In this document: in pieces, positions 17,738 through 25,951 of the stretch | Layout: each line of letters begins with the position of its first letter | How positions within the stretch are numbered: the stretch's first letter is position 1 | From: Cryomorphaceae bacterium | GTDB taxonomy: Bacteria; Bacteroidota; Bacteroidia; Flavobacteriales_D; Crocinitomicaceae | Length of the DNA: 55,510 nucleotides | NCBI GenBank assembly: GCA_027490665.1 | Contig: JAIXXP010000117.1 | Location: forward strand, 1-55,510 | Direction of reading: 5' to 3' | The notes under the pieces: generated by a model | What the model saw: the letters and a program-made list of their open reading frames with translations, nothing else | Told to the model about the DNA's origin: nothing | The model's database searches: none | Program-made: the position numbers and the translations under genes

Positions 17738-19609
17738 TTAACGCCCCAAATGGACCAATAACACAGAAATATCACTAGGAGAGACCCCAGAAACGCGCGC
17801 TGCCTGACCAATTGTTGCCGGTTGGATTTTCGAGAGCTTTTCCTTTGCTTCAATGCTCAAGCTTTTAATTTGAAAATAATCTAGCGTATTTGAAAGTTGA
17901 AGATTTTCCAAGCGCTGATGTTTTTGAGCTTGTTCTTCTTCGCGATCAATATAACCTTCATACTTCAATAGGATTTCAGTTTGCTCTACAGCTAATGGTT
18001 CTTCATTGAGTACTTCCGCCACAGCGGCCGCTGTTTGTGTGCTTACTGATACTAAATCCGTCAAAGAAATGTGTGGACGAGTGATAAGGGAGCTCGCCTT
18101 TACTTGTTGGTTAATAGGCGCAGAATCTTTTGCAACTAATAAAGGGTTTGCTTCATCTGGACTGATCCCTATCTCGCGCAATTTTGTTTTCAATTGTTTG
18201 GTTAAAACTTGCTTGCGTTCCACTTTATCTAATGCTTCTCTATCAGCTAATCCTAGTTCAAAACCTAATGGAGTTAGTCTTTCATCTGCATTGTCTTGTC
18301 TGAGCAAAATTCTAAATTCTGCTCTACTCGTAAACATGCGATAGGGTTCATTTGTGCCTTTCGTAATGAGGTCGTCAATTAAAACACCTATATAAGCCTC
18401 ACTTCTCGTTAATATAAACTGCTCTTTTTCGTGAGCCTTTTGATGTGCATTTATTCCTGCCATCAATCCTTGACAAGCTGCTTCTTCGTATCCAGTTGTT
18501 CCATTGATTTGTCCTGCAAAAAACAAGTTGTTAATCAATTTAGTTTCTAAGGAGTGCTTCAATTGCGTCGGAGGGAAATAATCATATTCTATAGCATAGC
18601 CCGGACGAAACATCTTCACTTTTGCGAAACCTGGTATAGATTTTAAAGCTGCATACTGGACCTCTTCCGGTAAGGAAGTGCTGAAGCCATTTACATAGAT
18701 TTCAACGGTATTCCACCCTTCAGGTTCTACAAAAATTTGATGCCGATCTCTGTCCGCAAAGCGCGAGATCTTATCTTCAATACTTGGACAATAACGTGGG
18801 CCGCTACTTTTGATTGCCCCATTGAACATGGGGGAGCGATCAAAACCAGTGCGCAATAATTCGTGGGTGTCCGTATTGGTATAAGTAATATGACAAGGAA
18901 GTTGTTTAACTAATGCACTAGTGTTGCCATAGCTAAATTTAGAAGGGTTTTCATCTCCATCCTGTACTTCCATTTTGGTATAATCTAAACTCCGACCATC
19001 TACTCTCGGAGGAGTTCCTGTTTTCATTCTACCTGCTTCAAAACCTAATGCAACTAAAGACTCTGTTAATCCAGTTGCAGCCTTTTCACCAGCCCTGCCT
19101 CCACCGAATTGTTTCTCACCTAGATGTATCAAGCCGTTTAAGAAAGTGCCATTTGTGAGCACAACGGTTGTTCCATATACTTTAGTTCCCATGGCAAGTT
19201 GCACACCAATAATTGTGTTTTGCTCGATTAAAACACCTACACACATGTCTTGCCAAAAATCTACATTTGGATTTTGTTCTAATAAATAACGCCACTCCAA
19301 AGAAAACATGACGCGGTCATTCTGTGTGCGGGGAGACCACATTGCTGGACCTTTGGACCTGTTCAACATTCTAAATTGCAAGGCGCTTTTATCACTTACA
19401 ATTCCAGAACCACCACCTAATGCATCGATTTCTCGTACTATCTGTCCTTTAGCAACACCACCCATTGCTGGATTACAACTCATTTGTGCAATGGTGTTCA
19501 TGTTCATTGTCACCAACAAAACCTTACTACCCATTCGTGCAGCGGCGTTTGCGGCTTCGCAACCGGCGTGTCCAGCACCAACTACAATTACATCGTATTT
19601 ATCTAACAT
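17738..19609 (-). CDS. mnmG: tRNA uridine-5-carboxymethylaminomethyl modification enzyme MnmG (GidA)
   Basis: MnmG, with its partner MnmE, uses FAD and methylene-THF to build the 5-aminomethyl-type group on U34 of certain tRNAs, which aids decoding. The 623 residues have the N-terminal FAD motif VVGAGHAGCEAANAA (about 9-24), CNPAMGGVAKGQIVREIDALGG, the TGTPPRVDGRSLDY segment, NGTTGYEEAACQGLMAGINA and RAEFRILLRQDNADERLTP, all hallmarks of MnmG. It is the last gene of a four-gene run after DUF4175, an RsbW-like ATPase and ybeY. One parS-type site ends nine bases before its ATG, so bound ParB could affect its expression. The gene is often close to oriC in other bacteria. Confidence 0.96.
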   Translation of the reverse strand: MLDKYDVIVVGAGHAGCEAANAAARMGSKVLLVTMNMNTIAQMSCNPAMGGVAKGQIVREIDALGGGSGIVSDKSALQFRMLNRSKGPAMWSPRTQNDRVMFSLEWRYLLEQNPNVDFWQDMCVGVLIEQNTIIGVQLAMGTKVYGTTVVLTNGTFLNGLIHLGEKQFGGGRAGEKAATGLTESLVALGFEAGRMKTGTPPRVDGRSLDYTKMEVQDGDENPSKFSYGNTSALVKQLPCHITYTNTDTHELLRTGFDRSPMFNGAIKSSGPRYCPSIEDKISRFADRDRHQIFVEPEGWNTVEIYVNGFSTSLPEEVQYAALKSIPGFAKVKMFRPGYAIEYDYFPPTQLKHSLETKLINNLFFAGQINGTTGYEEAACQGLMAGINAHQKAHEKEQFILTRSEAYIGVLIDDLITKGTNEPYRMFTSRAEFRILLRQDNADERLTPLGFELGLADREALDKVERKQVLTKQLKTKLREIGISPDEANPLLVAKDSAPINQQVKASSLITRPHISLTDLVSVSTQTAAAVAEVLNEEPLAVEQTEILLKYEGYIDREEEQAQKHQRLENLQLSNTLDYFQIKSLSIEAKEKLSKIQPATIGQAARVSGVSPSDISVLLVHLGR

Positions 19610-19617
19610 TGTATTTG

Positions 19618-19633
19618 TGTTTCACGTGAAACA
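19618..19633. promoter_or_regulatory. parS-type ParB-binding site 1
   Basis: TGTTTCACGTGAAACA is the perfect 16-base parS palindrome recognised by chromosomal ParB/Spo0J proteins. It lies in the 31-base gap between the mnmG start (19609) and the ybeY stop (19641). A second identical core lies 35 bases away, centre to centre. No parA or parB gene is in this window. Confidence 0.85.
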
Positions 19634-19640
19634 ACAGGTT

Positions 19641-20078
19641 TTAAAATTGGTTTGTTTCACGTGAAACAAACCTTTGAATATAAAAATCCTCTTTCTCGCG
19701 CATGATCACTATATCATCTTTACTTTTGTCTTTGTAGCCACATAAATGAAGCACACCATGAAAGACAACCCGATAAAACTCCTGCTCATAAGCAAGATTC
19801 ATAGAAAGCGCATTGTCTTCAACACGATCTAAAGAAATCATAATATCACCTGATACTTCAGGATGATTAGAATAATCAAAAGTAATTACGTCTGTAAAGT
19901 AGTCGTGGTTGAGGTATTGTTTGTTAACCTCTAACAAGTAATCATCGTCAGTGAAAACAATACTTAAATCTCTAAGAGATTTACCTTCATTTAAAACAAG
20001 ATTCTTTACAGCTTGCTTTAAATCCCTTTTGGAAACAAATGATGGTAGTTTTACACCAAGGTTAATGATTGTCGTCAT
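19641..20078 (-). CDS. ybeY: Endoribonuclease YbeY
   Basis: YbeY is a metal-dependent RNase involved in 16S rRNA 3' end maturation and ribosome quality control. The 145 residues contain the family core TDVITFDYSN and FHGVLHLCGYKDKS. The first two metal-binding histidines are present, but the third (HGxLHLxGxDH in most bacteria) is Asp here; I believe this HLxGYKDK form is normal in Bacteroidota. The last ten codons run through a parS palindrome (19653-19668), so the C-terminal FVSRET is also a ParB-binding sequence. It overlaps the RsbW-like gene by four bases (20075-20078), indicating coupling. Confidence 0.92.
   Translation of the reverse strand: MTTIINLGVKLPSFVSKRDLKQAVKNLVLNEGKSLRDLSIVFTDDDYLLEVNKQYLNHDYFTDVITFDYSNHPEVSGDIMISLDRVEDNALSMNLAYEQEFYRVVFHGVLHLCGYKDKSKDDIVIMREKEDFYIQRFVSRETNQF
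19653..19668. promoter_or_regulatory. parS-type ParB-binding site 2, inside ybeY
   Basis: A second perfect TGTTTCACGTGAAACA lies in the ybeY 3' coding end. The symmetry extends to a perfect 24-base palindrome at 19649-19672, four bases more on each side than the 16-base core. Its centre is 35 bases from that of site 1. Confidence 0.85.
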
Positions 20079-20488
20079 TTATGAAAGTAAAGATTTACTA
20101 TGCTTCCTGTATTCTGAAACTCTACTTCGTCGGCAAGATTCTTCATTAAAAACACACCTCTACCACTGTCTTTGAGCAGATTTTCTGGTGCCGTAGGGTC
20201 GGGCAGGTCTTCATATGAGAATCCATTTCCTTCATCTTTAACCTGTATGCAGAAGATATCGTTTTGATTGGCTACTTTAATTTCAACCTTGGCATTTGGA
20301 TTATTCTTATTACCGTGTTGAATGGCATTATTTACCGCTTCAGACACAGCTATCAATACATTTCCAAATGCATCTTCCTGTACACCAAATTCATCACAAA
20401 CGCTACCAACTATCTTTTCAACGTCTATAAGTGACTGATAATCAGATGGTAGAACCACTTCTGTTACTATAGAAAAACCTTCTTTCAT
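20075..20488 (-). CDS. RsbW-like ATP-binding protein (anti-sigma kinase fold)
   Basis: This is a 137-residue single-domain GHKL ATPase of the RsbW/SpoIIAB type (HATPase_c_2). The N box is SEAVNNAIQHGNKN (about 49-62), the G1 box VKDEGNGFSYED and the G2 box SGRGVFLMKNLAD, all intact, so ATP binding is likely. RsbW-type proteins phosphorylate STAS-domain antagonists and sequester sigma factors, but no STAS protein, PP2C phosphatase or sigma factor is nearby. It lies between DUF4175 and ybeY, overlapping ybeY by four bases, an order I recall in other Flavobacteriia. Its target here is unknown. Confidence 0.85.
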   Translation of the reverse strand: MKEGFSIVTEVVLPSDYQSLIDVEKIVGSVCDEFGVQEDAFGNVLIAVSEAVNNAIQHGNKNNPNAKVEIKVANQNDIFCIQVKDEGNGFSYEDLPDPTAPENLLKDSGRGVFLMKNLADEVEFQNTGSIVNLYFHK

Positions 20489-20507
20489 AAGATAAAAATC
20501 CGGGAAA

Positions 20508-23500
20508 TCACTGGTTTAAATAAGCGTCTGATCTTTGTTTATAGTATAACTGTAAAGCAGGATCAATAGACTTGATCAATTCCAATTCATTCCATTTGGA
20601 CCTTTTATACTCATCAAATCGAATTTGGTTACCTTTTTCTACATCTTTTGCTGATTGTGCTTCTCGTTTCTCTTCGTAACCTCTTTTCATGATTGCATTC
20701 TCGCTCTCTAACAAACGTGTGAGAATCTCTTTTTGTCTTTGAATCGTTTGCGGATTCACACGTTTAAGAAGTAAATCTTTCTCTTGTTGTTCGAGCTCTT
20801 TCAATAAAGGATTCAGTTGATTTCCTAAGCCTTTTCCTTCTTTATTTAAATCTTGCTTGAGTTGTTCTAAACGCTGCCTAATTGCTGTTTGCTCTGCAGC
20901 CATACGGGCCAACTCTTTTGAACCTAAACCAGGTAAACCTTGACCTGCCTCACCTTCTTTACCAGGTGCCGATCCAGGTTTAGAACCAGGTTTATTTCCG
21001 CCTGGATTAGACCCTTTCTGCATTTGCTCTAGCTGCTTCTTAAGCATTTCTTTCATATCACCCGAAGACATTGACTGACCAGGTTTAGGTCGTCCTTTTC
21101 CAGGGTTTTCACAGCTGCCACTTCCTTGCATTTCTGCATTCATTTGTTGCTGCATAGATTGCAAAGCTTCATTGAGCAATAAGGCAAGATTATTATAGGA
21201 AGTCATGACTAATTGCTGATGCTTTTCTATATCCTTCTTTTTATGGTCGTCAATGGCTTCGATTGTTGCTTTCTGTTGTGTTGCTATGGCATTCAATTCA
21301 GCATCAATAAATGTCGCAATTTTAGGTTGTCTTTTAGCGAGGGCTAACAAACTATCTTTGATGATTTTGGTATCGTCATTGATTCTTTGTTGACGTCTTC
21401 CTAGCTTTCTATAAACAGGATCTTTGGTACTGATTTTCACAAAATGTTTTTGTGTTTTCTCTTGATCAAAACTTAGATTAATCAGACCTTCTAGGATAGC
21501 TCTCAGGCTTTCCATATCTTCTTCCTGTTGCTGCTTATTAGATTGATTCTGCTTTGCATTTAATTGCGAAGACATAGCCTTCATACCATCGGCAGCTGAT
21601 TTTTGTTTTTCATTGGCTTTTTTAGATTTACCCTCAGAAATTTCTTGTGCTGCATTTTGTAAGTCTTCAGATACTTGCTGTTCTAATGCATCGAGTATGT
21701 CTAGGTCAAGTGGTCTTGCTAAATCTTTATTTAATTCTTGAACCTCTTTTAATTCCTTCTTTACTTCTTCAAACTTCTCGTTGAGTTCTTTTTGTTTTTT
21801 GAGTAGATCTTCCTTACTAAGATTTTGACTCTCCTCTTTTATTTCTTCTTGCTCTTTAGCGAGTTGATCTAATTCTTTTTCAAGGTCATCTATGCGTTCA
21901 TTGACTTGCATTTTCTTCAGTAATTCCAAACTTCTATCTAATTGTTTGTTCATATCCTCAGAACTCTGTTCTAGCTGCTCTAATTTATCTTTAGACTGTT
22001 CCTTATCTTGTTCTTTTAACAAAGCCTCTAATTGATCTAAAAGGGCCTTTAATTCATCATCCATTACTTCTTTAAGTAATTCTTCTAGAAGTGCTTGTTT
22101 CTCTAATAATTGTTCATCAAGAGGAGAAAGTTGATTTTTTTGATCTGTACTTTGTTTCATTTCTTCCAAACTCTCTTGAATTTGTTGTTGTAGTTGTAGT
22201 TGTTCTTGTTGTAATTTTTCTACTTTGTTGAGTTTATTCCAATTATTGGTTTTTGACTGACTGGTTTCTTTCTTTAATTGCTGTACATCTTTATTGAACT
22301 GTTGCATTTTCTTAAAGACATCTTCTAAATCTTTGATTTGTTCATTTTGATCTTCTTTGCGCTGCTCGTTTAATTCTTCTAAACTCGGTAGTTCATAAGT
22401 ACGTGAATCGCTCTTTGTAGCTTTATGTCCATTAACGCCGTCATTATCGTAAACCACAAAGTAATAAGTGATTATATCATTTAACTTTATTTTCTCACGT
22501 CTAAAATCTACAGCAAAATCAAACTTTTGTAATGTTCCTTTAACGGCTTCTACATCAACTTTTTGAGTTTTCTTTTCACCATTAGCTTGTTCTATTGTAT
22601 AAACAAACTTCAAACTACTCAGACCGTAATCATCGGTGATAGTACCCTGAAAATACATTCTTCCATCATAAATAGAATCCTGTTCTTCTTGAATTTCAAT
22701 TAAGGGATGTGCATCTTTAAGAACCTCAATCTTTGAGCTTATTGTATCTGTTTTAGAAGTTTGTGCGTTTGTTAGTACTAATTTTTGACGACCACTACTA
22801 CGATATTCTTGTGTAAATTCACTGTAAATAGGATCTAGTTTCTTAGAAGTATTTTGCCACAATAATTGCAATTTACTAGCATTCTTTGTCGCTATTTCCC
22901 AACGCACTATTGTACCTTCTGGTAAGTTCAAGTCACCGGTGTTTTCATAAGTACGATCTGGTTTATTGAGGTACTTTGGAAAAATACAATGAGCGCGCAG
23001 CGTACCTAATAATGCCCTGCGATTGACGCGTAACCATTGTTTTGGACTATTGAACTCATTGGTAGTGAGGTAAAAAGCAGTGGACTTTTGTAATTGATTG
23101 AATTTGAAAGAAAAAGTATTGCGTTTTTCTTGTTTCATTAGAAACTTACCTTGATCAAGTATGACATACAATTGTTTTGGTAAACTATTGAATCCTGGAG
23201 CAGGTTTCACTTTTACAGAAAGTTCAAAAGAACTACCTTCTTCTAGATTATTAGGTATTTCACCAAATATAAATTCATATGGATTCGGCTCCTGAAATTC
23301 TTTAGTATACTGTAAAACTCTAGCTGAACCCTGCGTTAATATTTGTGGCACAAACCACGCTACACCTAAAAAACCAGCTAATACCGGAATGAGGTATTTC
23401 AAATACTGGCGTTGTGCTTTGTATTGAATAGCCGATTCAAAAGAAATAACACTCAAGTGCTTAGCTCGTTGTGCAATACTCGCTGAAATCAGATCGATAT

Positions 23501-23873
23501 TACCTAAGTTGTCGTTAAGATCTTGTTGAAGTTGGATGGTATTCTTTAATTTATCGGCAACATCAGGAAAAAATACACCAATTATTTCAGCAGCTTGTAA
23601 ATGTGAAATCCTTTTACCGAAAGACCATAAACGACTTAAGGGTATACCTATAAAACGAATGAATAAATAACTTTGAAGTACAATGAATCCAAAAAATAGG
23701 ATACCTCTAACAAGAACAGGAAATTTTCCAAAAAATTCTAAGGAACTCGTTAGTAAAAAAGCCAGTAGAAAAAACAACGTAAACAATAAACTCCCTCTTA
23801 CTAATTGATTTTTATAATACTTCCTGATAAAAGCATCAATTTGATCAATGAGTATATGATATGAATTTTGCAT
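20508..23873 (-). CDS. DUF4175 family membrane coiled-coil protein
   Basis: This very large protein (1121 residues) belongs to DUF4175, a family of unknown function. Three membrane segments occur near the N-terminus (about 28-48, 55-77 and 161-176). A beta-rich region follows (about 190-490, e.g. FELSVKVKPAPG and DDYGLSSLKFVYTIE). A very long Glu/Lys/Gln coiled coil then runs from about 500 to 900, next a Gly/Pro/Ser-rich linker (about 955-1000) and a final helical part. The topology suggests an inner membrane anchor with a large extracytoplasmic or cytoplasmic rod. It is the first gene of the run leading to mnmG, with a full -7 box at 23905-23912. The function is not known and I do not propose one. 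Confidence 0.8.
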   Translation of the reverse strand: MQNSYHILIDQIDAFIRKYYKNQLVRGSLLFTLFFLLAFLLTSSLEFFGKFPVLVRGILFFGFIVLQSYLFIRFIGIPLSRLWSFGKRISHLQAAEIIGVFFPDVADKLKNTIQLQQDLNDNLGNIDLISASIAQRAKHLSVISFESAIQYKAQRQYLKYLIPVLAGFLGVAWFVPQILTQGSARVLQYTKEFQEPNPYEFIFGEIPNNLEEGSSFELSVKVKPAPGFNSLPKQLYVILDQGKFLMKQEKRNTFSFKFNQLQKSTAFYLTTNEFNSPKQWLRVNRRALLGTLRAHCIFPKYLNKPDRTYENTGDLNLPEGTIVRWEIATKNASKLQLLWQNTSKKLDPIYSEFTQEYRSSGRQKLVLTNAQTSKTDTISSKIEVLKDAHPLIEIQEEQDSIYDGRMYFQGTITDDYGLSSLKFVYTIEQANGEKKTQKVDVEAVKGTLQKFDFAVDFRREKIKLNDIITYYFVVYDNDGVNGHKATKSDSRTYELPSLEELNEQRKEDQNEQIKDLEDVFKKMQQFNKDVQQLKKETSQSKTNNWNKLNKVEKLQQEQLQLQQQIQESLEEMKQSTDQKNQLSPLDEQLLEKQALLEELLKEVMDDELKALLDQLEALLKEQDKEQSKDKLEQLEQSSEDMNKQLDRSLELLKKMQVNERIDDLEKELDQLAKEQEEIKEESQNLSKEDLLKKQKELNEKFEEVKKELKEVQELNKDLARPLDLDILDALEQQVSEDLQNAAQEISEGKSKKANEKQKSAADGMKAMSSQLNAKQNQSNKQQQEEDMESLRAILEGLINLSFDQEKTQKHFVKISTKDPVYRKLGRRQQRINDDTKIIKDSLLALAKRQPKIATFIDAELNAIATQQKATIEAIDDHKKKDIEKHQQLVMTSYNNLALLLNEALQSMQQQMNAEMQGSGSCENPGKGRPKPGQSMSSGDMKEMLKKQLEQMQKGSNPGGNKPGSKPGSAPGKEGEAGQGLPGLGSKELARMAAEQTAIRQRLEQLKQDLNKEGKGLGNQLNPLLKELEQQEKDLLLKRVNPQTIQRQKEILTRLLESENAIMKRGYEEKREAQSAKDVEKGNQIRFDEYKRSKWNELELIKSIDPALQLYYKQRSDAYLNQ

Positions 23874-24421
23874 AGGATAAAACTACTACTTCATTTGCTA
23901 GCTACAAAATTAACAGCTAAAGCGCTTCTTAATTAGATTAATATATTTCTTTTAAAATTATTTCTAAAAAATTTACTACTACTATTAACCTTGTTGATAT
24001 GTGTATAATTATTTGTGTATTTAGTTGCTTTCTTGTTTACACTGGTTTTATCAACATGATTTCAACTGATAAATATTTACAAATAACTGATAAATAAGTA
24101 TTTGTATATTAATAAACAATTAATAATCTAACCCCGTTGTTCAAAAATATATAGTTTTTGAAGTCTTCATAAAGTTTGAAAAACGTTCATAAGCAATGTA
24201 AAAAGAAAGCTTAAAAATAGTTGTTATCTCAACTACATTTGAGCTTATATAAAACAACTAGAAATCCAAAAAACGTTATAATTCGTTTTCAACATCTTAT
24301 AAACGAATACAAACATACTTTAGTTTATAAATAGAACCTGTTTACTGTATTGTAGCGCGTTCTAATTTTCTAATGTTTATAAGTTTAAACCCAAAATAGT
24401 ACTTAATTTTACAAGAAAAAC
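23874..24421. other. 548-base AT-rich region without genes; candidate replication origin
   Basis: No gene or tRNA is visible. Three lines I counted had about 25% G+C. It contains TTATCAACA at 24048-24056, one mismatch from the DnaA box TTATCCACA, and a weaker reversed copy (TGTTGATAT) at 23992-24000. A direct repeat, AACTGATAAATA, occurs at 24064-24075 and 24085-24096, exactly 21 bases apart (two helical turns). GTTTATAA occurs three times (24323, 24375, and reversed at 24297). The left end holds the DUF4175 promoter. With two parS sites 4 kb away this could be oriC, but canonical DnaA boxes are lacking; a long regulatory leader for rpiB is the main alternative. Confidence 0.35.
23905..23912 (-). 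promoter_or_regulatory. -7 promoter box for the DUF4175-to-mnmG operon
   Basis: On the minus strand this reads TAATTTTG, a full TAnnTTTG match, 31 bases before the DUF4175 ATG. Confidence 0.5.
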
Positions 24422-24850
24422 ATGATTATTCCAATAGGTGCAGATCACGCAGGTTTTCAAACAAAACAAGTTCTAATAGAATACTTAATATCCTTAGGTC
24501 ACGAAGTTAAGGATTACGGTTGTTTTTCTGAAGCAAGCATTGATTACCCTGATTATGCCCATCCTGTTGCTGAACATGTAGCCGCTCATCCTGGAACGTT
24601 AGGTATTCTTCTTTGTGGCTCAGGAAATGGCATCAGCATGACAGCTAATAAACATCAAGAAATTCGTTGCGCTTTGTGCTGGACAACAGAAATCGCTGAG
24701 TTGGCACGCTTACACAACGATGCAAATATCATCTCTTTACCAGCTCGTTTTATTACAGAAGACCAAGCAAAAGAAATGGTAGCTTGTTTTTTAAATACGG
24801 CTTTTGAAGGAGGTAGACACGCAACACGTGTGGCTAAGATATCTTGTTAA
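24422..24850 (+). CDS. rpiB: Ribose 5-phosphate isomerase B
   Basis: This enzyme interconverts ribose 5-phosphate and ribulose 5-phosphate in the pentose phosphate pathway, feeding the PRPP synthetase encoded at the left of the window. The 142 residues match RpiB/LacA: IPIGADHAGFQTKQ at the N-terminus, the active-site loop LLCGSGNGISMTANK with the catalytic Cys, and HNDANIISLPARFI. The start is the only ATG available. A TAATTTTA element at 24404-24411 resembles a -7 box with one mismatch. The stop shares TTAA with the convergent OmpA-like gene (24847-24850). Confidence 0.93.
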   Translation: MIIPIGADHAGFQTKQVLIEYLISLGHEVKDYGCFSEASIDYPDYAHPVAEHVAAHPGTLGILLCGSGNGISMTANKHQEIRCALCWTTEIAELARLHNDANIISLPARFITEDQAKEMVACFLNTAFEGGRHATRVAKISC

Positions 24851-25935
24851 TTCTTACGAATTAAAATCTCTACCCTTCGATTAGCTTCTTTTTGTTCTTC
24901 ATCTTGTGGTTTAGCATATACGGGTTTTGTAGAACCAAAACCTATGGGGTACAAGCGATCCGGAGCCACGCCATTTTGAACAAGGTATTTTTTAACCATC
25001 ATAGCGCGCTGTTTAGATAATTTCTGTGCTTTTTTTGCACTGTTTTCATCTAAGTTGACATGACCATGTATTTCTATTGAAATACCCGGATTCAGAATTA
25101 ACAAATCTCGTAATCGATTAAGTTGCCCATATGATTCTTCCATAATTTCAGGAAGTCCGGCGCTAAAATATACTTGTTCTAGTTTGGTGAGTTCACCTGC
25201 TTCAAATTTATGTAAGCGTATTGTATCTGTTTTTTGACCATTATAAGGAATACTGCGCTCTTTAAATTCAACAGGAAAGTACCCAGGCGCATCGATTTTA
25301 ATAGAGCCCTTTTTAATAGGCTGTTTGAGGTTCATACATAATTTGGAAGCGTAATAAGAACCACTCACTTCAGCACTTCCTTGTAAAAAAATGCGGCCAG
25401 CAACAGGCGTCAATGTTTGTTCATCACGGATAAGTAGGGTATAAGTAGGTAAAGTTTTGTCGTAAACTAAGTTCAATACATGTTCTTCTTCTTGCGTATT
25501 GTCTGCTTTGAACTTACAGTTAAAAATTATATCATCCTTTATTCCAGAATTAGTTGTCAAACACAAACTTGCATACTGGTTTTTTTCTATGTGAAAACTT
25601 ACATTTTCACTTCCCCTTAATTCAAAAGAGATACTATCTAAGCTTAGATTATTTCTTTCAGTTAAATCACAAATTTCAGCATTACTTCTTATGACAACTC
25701 CCTTTGATACTGTCAAAGACGAACCAATGGCTGTTATTTCTAGCTCAATTTCTCCTGATTTAGGTGCAATAAAGACGACCCAAATTTGATTGTCCTTTTT
25801 AGCACCAAGAAAGGAAAGAGTGAACTTGCCTTCTACCGGCGCAAATACAGCTCCTGAACAATGATTATAAGTGGAGCGTTGACCAAATAACAAGCCGACG
25901 AATAAGATACAGAAAACACCGAGTAAAATTTTCAC
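24847..25935 (-). CDS. OmpA-family secreted protein
   Basis: This is a 362-residue exported protein with a signal peptide (ends near GLLFGQ). The N-terminal half is a beta-rich region of unknown type with a CSGAVF cysteine; a carboxypeptidase-regulatory-like segment (VAGRIFLQGSAEV) follows at about 175-245. The C-terminal OmpA domain (about 255-362) has IEIHGHVN, QRAMMVKKYLVQNGVAPDRL and RRVEILIRKN, which bind peptidoglycan non-covalently. It likely links the outer membrane or a periplasmic complex to the wall. It follows the DUF4403 gene by 16 bases, and that gene overlaps a small secreted protein, so the three form an envelope operon. Confidence 0.8.
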   Translation of the reverse strand: MKILLGVFCILFVGLLFGQRSTYNHCSGAVFAPVEGKFTLSFLGAKKDNQIWVVFIAPKSGEIELEITAIGSSLTVSKGVVIRSNAEICDLTERNNLSLDSISFELRGSENVSFHIEKNQYASLCLTTNSGIKDDIIFNCKFKADNTQEEEHVLNLVYDKTLPTYTLLIRDEQTLTPVAGRIFLQGSAEVSGSYYASKLCMNLKQPIKKGSIKIDAPGYFPVEFKERSIPYNGQKTDTIRLHKFEAGELTKLEQVYFSAGLPEIMEESYGQLNRLRDLLILNPGISIEIHGHVNLDENSAKKAQKLSKQRAMMVKKYLVQNGVAPDRLYPIGFGSTKPVYAKPQDEEQKEANRRVEILIRKN

Positions 25936-25951
25936 AGAACCTTTATACGGC

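Noticed and set aside
19649-19672. The palindrome at the ybeY 3' end as a transcription terminator
   Set aside because: It has no loop and no T run on the transcribed strand, and it matches parS exactly, so a ParB site is the better explanation.
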